Assembly: GCF_020216065.1 (NCBI RefSeq)
Contig: NZ_JAIWNA010000001.1
Span: forward strand, 186,001-250,000
DNA from: Nocardia rosealba
GTDB taxonomy: Bacteria; Actinomycetota; Actinomycetes; Mycobacteriales; Mycobacteriaceae
Direction: 5' to 3'
Length of the DNA: 64,000 nt
This document shows, one piece after another, positions 61,315 to 64,000 of this stretch. Below the pieces are notes generated by a model. It did no database searches. It worked only from the letters and a program-made list of their open reading frames with translations, and was not told where the DNA came from. The translations under genes were made by a program, and so were the position numbers. Position 1 is the stretch's first letter, and each line of letters starts with the position of its first letter.

Positions 61315-64000
61315 ACGAGCAGCAGCGCCGTGCTCTGGCGCGGGTGCAGTTCAGCACCGCACTCGGCCCGGATTCGATCTGGCGCCCCCAGACCCACCAC
61401 GTCGAGGACCTGCATCGCCGGGCGTCCGCCGAGATCGTCCGGGCGATCGAACTGGCCGAGGACCGGCCGGAGATCTCACCCACCGGGTTCATCGTCAACG
61501 GTGATCCCGGTGTCGGGAAAACCCACCTGCTCGGCTGGATTCGTCAGTACGTCCACGAGCGCGAGGGCTACTTCTTCATGCCCAAGCTGATCGACGGCGA
61601 ATCGTTCTGGGACGGTGCCGTCCACGGCGTCACCAACCGGCTGACCGGAGCCGACGGCGGTCAATTGCGCAGGCTGCTGATCGCCTTGGCCCGGCGGGCC
61701 GGGTGCGATCCCGAACATGTCGCGCGGATCGCGGGCCCGATGCGGCCGAAACCCGAGGACCTCGAACGATTCCTGGACGACCTGTCCGGCCCCGAGCCGC
61801 AATTGGCCTACGAATGCCGCGACACCCTGCGGGCGCTTGTGCTGTTCCGGGCGGGCGGTTCGCTGCGCGATATCGGTGACAGCTTCCTCGTCCTCCGGGA
61901 ACCGCTCGAACCGGACATCGCCGAGCAGTGGGGTTTCCGCCGTGCACAGCGCAACGCGCAGCTGATATTCCACGATCTGATCCGCCTGTTCGCCGCGGCG
62001 GGCCCGGTGGTGATCGCACTCGACCAGATCGATGCCGTGCTCGCGGAGTCGGCGGCGGGCGGCATCCGCGTGGCCCATCACGCGGACAGTTTGATGAAGC
62101 TGCGGGAGGAGACGGTGCGCACCATCATCGTCGCCGCCTGCATCCCCTCCACCTGGCAGCGTCTGAAGGATCAGGGGCTGACCTCGTCGGCCGACCGGTT
62201 CACCGAACTGTATCTGGACACCGCGCTACCGGGCGCCGAGGTGGCGGCGGCGGTTGTCGCCGGGCATCTCGCGGTGCAGTACGACGAGGTCGACTTCACG
62301 CCGCCCTATCCGACCTGGCCGATCCGGCCGTCCGCCTTCGACACCGACGACGTGGCTCGCTCGACACCGCGCAAGCTGCTGCAGTCGGTGGCCGAGCACG
62401 TAAGGACCTGCCTCGCCGACGAGCAGCTCCGTGAACTGGACGACTTCGCCGCGCTGGATCCCGATTCGGGGCCGAAGGTCCCCGCGGCACTCGCCGACCC
62501 GAGCGTGTTCGACGCGCAGTACGCCGCCCTGCGGGCCGCCGCCGACATCACGGCGCCGCTCGACCCGGCCAGGGAGGACGAAATCATGGTCGGGTTGCTC
62601 AACGCCGCCCTGCAGTGCTTCGTCCTGGAACGGGCCGACCGCGACGACCTGCGCATCGACGACGCGACCTCCACGGGCCGCGCGGTCCACGCCCGGCTGC
62701 GTCGCACGATCGACCCGGTCCTCGAGGTGCAGGAGCATTGGAGTTTCCGGGCGATCGCGCACACGCACCACCTGGCTGTGCAGTCCCGGATGCGTTCGGC
62801 CGTCGTCGAATCCGGCATCGAGGAGACCAACGATCTGCGTCACCTGACGATCCTGCGCAACATCCCGTACTCCAACGGGCCGAAAACCCGTGCGATGCTG
62901 GACGACCTGCAGGCCGCCAACGGGACGACCCTGCCGATCGGCCAGGACGATCTGCGGACCTTCACCGCGTTGCAGCAGCTGATCGAGGACCCGAAGCCCG
63001 GTTTCGACGGCTGGCTGGTGCAGCGCGCGCCCGCCGGGCAGACGCAACTGTTCCGGCGGATCTTCGGTGACCTGCCCCAACCGGTCGACGGGCCGGTGCG
63101 ACCCCGAATGGATGAGGCCGAACCTCCTACCGCACAACCGGCTTCACCCAATGTCGCCAGCGGTCCCGACATTGCCATGGACGACTCTCGAACCGACGGG
63201 CCGACAATCGTTCTCGGGCGGGGACTCACCGACGACGCCACCTTCAGCATTCCGCTCGACCTCCTGCGCAAGCACCTCGTCTTGTTCGCGAGCAGCGGTT
63301 CGGGAAAGACCGTCCTGCTTCGGCGGCTGGTGGAAGAGGTCGCTCTGCAGGGTGTTTCGGCCATCGTGCTCGACGTCAACAACGACCTCTCGCGGCTCGG
63401 CGATGCGTGGGAGCAACCCCCGGCAGGCTGGGGGCCCGGTGATGCCGAGAAGGCGGCGCAGTACCTGGCCGAGACGGATGTCGTGGTGTGGACACCACGT
63501 CGCCAGGCGGGGCGGCCGCTGATCCTGAACCCGCTCCCGGATTTCGCAGCCGTGCGTGAGGATCCCGACGAACTGCGCACCGCGGTGGAGGTGGCGGCCG
63601 GTGATCTGCTGGCGCGCTCGGGAATCGCGCGGACCAAGGCGGCGCAGGCACGCGCGGTGCTGTTGCAGGCCCTCCTGCATTTCGCCCGGTCGGGTGAGCC
63701 GAAACTGGAGGGCCTGATCGCCCTGCTGTCGGACCTGCCCGACGGGGTGAGCCGGGTCCGCAACGCGGCCGCGCTCGCGGCCGAAATGGCCGACGGACTC
63801 ACGGTTTCCATGATCAACGATCCGCTGTTCGGTGGCGATGGTGAACCGGTGGATCCCGGCGTGCTGCTCACCCCGGCACCGGGCAAGCGCGCGCGGGTGT
63901 CGGTGATCAGCTGTGTCGGTCTGCCCGACACCGATCAGCGGGCCAGATTCATCAGCCAGCTCCAGGTTGCGCTCTTCACCTACTTCAAGACCAACCCGGC
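61311..64000 (+). CDS. Two-module P-loop ATPase (AAA/STAND plus HerA-like), truncated by window end
   Basis: At least 896 residues, open to the right edge with no in-frame stop. Module one (about 1-600) is AAA/STAND-like: Walker A GDPGVGKTH at 64-72, Walker B VVIALDQID at 233-241, and STPRKLL near 350. Module two (from about 640) resembles HerA/FtsK-type DNA pumps: Walker A ASSGSGKTV at 660-668 and Walker B AIVLDVNNDLSRLG starting at 684. The TTG at 61311 overlaps the previous stop (TTGA). A nuclease-like gene three positions upstream suggests an anti-phage or DNA-processing complex. The 3' end lies outside the window. Confidence 0.7.
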   Translation, partial: MNEQQRRALARVQFSTALGPDSIWRPQTHHVEDLHRRASAEIVRAIELAEDRPEISPTGFIVNGDPGVGKTHLLGWIRQYVHEREGYFFMPKLIDGESFWDGAVHGVTNRLTGADGGQLRRLLIALARRAGCDPEHVARIAGPMRPKPEDLERFLDDLSGPEPQLAYECRDTLRALVLFRAGGSLRDIGDSFLVLREPLEPDIAEQWGFRRAQRNAQLIFHDLIRLFAAAGPVVIALDQIDAVLAESAAGGIRVAHHADSLMKLREETVRTIIVAACIPSTWQRLKDQGLTSSADRFTELYLDTALPGAEVAAAVVAGHLAVQYDEVDFTPPYPTWPIRPSAFDTDDVARSTPRKLLQSVAEHVRTCLADEQLRELDDFAALDPDSGPKVPAALADPSVFDAQYAALRAAADITAPLDPAREDEIMVGLLNAALQCFVLERADRDDLRIDDATSTGRAVHARLRRTIDPVLEVQEHWSFRAIAHTHHLAVQSRMRSAVVESGIEETNDLRHLTILRNIPYSNGPKTRAMLDDLQAANGTTLPIGQDDLRTFTALQQLIEDPKPGFDGWLVQRAPAGQTQLFRRIFGDLPQPVDGPVRPRMDEAEPPTAQPASPNVASGPDIAMDDSRTDGPTIVLGRGLTDDATFSIPLDLLRKHLVLFASSGSGKTVLLRRLVEEVALQGVSAIVLDVNNDLSRLGDAWEQPPAGWGPGDAEKAAQYLAETDVVVWTPRRQAGRPLILNPLPDFAAVREDPDELRTAVEVAAGDLLARSGIARTKAAQARAVLLQALLHFARSGEPKLEGLIALLSDLPDGVSRVRNAAALAAEMADGLTVSMINDPLFGGDGEPVDPGVLLTPAPGKRARVSVISCVGLPDTDQRARFISQLQVALFTYFKTNP

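Noticed and set aside
1..64000. tRNA genes, rRNA genes, CRISPR arrays, integrases
   Set aside because: No T-loop-like GGTTCGAATCC pattern with a matching acceptor stem, no regularly spaced direct repeats, and no integrase or transposase protein were recognised by eye.

Overview
The window reads as chromosomal DNA of a high-GC mycolic-acid actinobacterium, most likely Nocardia or a close relative. The evidence is an antigen-85-type mycolyltransferase, a RamB regulator with an isocitrate lyase/FadB2 pair, a FadE5-type acyl-CoA dehydrogenase, a pit/small membrane protein/DUF3349 trio ordered as in mycobacteria, strong G/C third-position codon use, and frequent GTG starts and leaderless-looking promoters. 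No rRNA, tRNA, CRISPR array, integrase or insertion sequence was recognised.

Layout. 0-5 kb: a small oxidative gene set (FAD monooxygenase, MFS exporter, cytochrome P450) flanked by an ArsR-type regulator; a short motif is shared by the two control regions. 5-11 kb: prolyl oligopeptidase, a secreted protein, an M19 dipeptidase-like protein, an MDR oxidoreductase and a DHFR-like reductase. 10.6-14.2 kb: a diverged adenine-deaminase-like amidohydrolase with a YczE/YitT-type membrane protein and a LysR regulator. 14-22 kb: AraC regulator, lpd, L,D-transpeptidase, polysaccharide deacetylase, an HxlR regulator divergent from an NmrA-type reductase, and small enzymes. 22-28 kb: urea ABC transporter urtABCDE followed by a GntR regulator. 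28-36.6 kb: fadE5, ramB, ligB, pit module, TetR regulator and mycolyltransferase. 36.8-40.3 kb: an ABC transporter of the NMT1/ThiY type. 40.3-52.5 kb: a purine-degradation island (XdhC, MocA-like, uraD, HIU hydrolase, uricase, guanine/8-oxoguanine-type deaminase, xanthine dehydrogenase, a CitE-like aldolase-fold protein, allantoicase, PuuE allantoinase). 52.5-59 kb: secreted lipase, aceA, fadB2 and a MetE homologue. 59.1-64 kb: an unfamiliar four-gene operon (DUF4365 nuclease-like protein, a frameshifted protein, a winged-helix-like protein, and a two-module P-loop ATPase cut by the window edge).

How the parts fit. The purine island encodes a nearly complete route from guanine or xanthine through urate, 5-hydroxyisourate, OHCU, allantoin and allantoate to ureidoglycolate and urea; urea uptake genes lie about 14 kb away and the glyoxylate-cycle enzyme AceA follows the island. 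lpd, ramB, aceA and fadB2 are near neighbours in mycobacteria; here they keep their order but are separated by about 13 and 23 kb, so the catabolic blocks sit inside an otherwise conserved carbon-metabolism region.

Main points for a second look: a MetE homologue that has lost three of its four zinc ligands while the rest of the family sequence is intact; the 59-64 kb nuclease/ATPase operon, with a probable one-base frameshift; a dispersed palindromic repeat present twice; a xanthine dehydrogenase whose iron-sulfur and molybdenum modules are fused through three tandem 54-bp repeats; and several enzymes with altered catalytic motifs.
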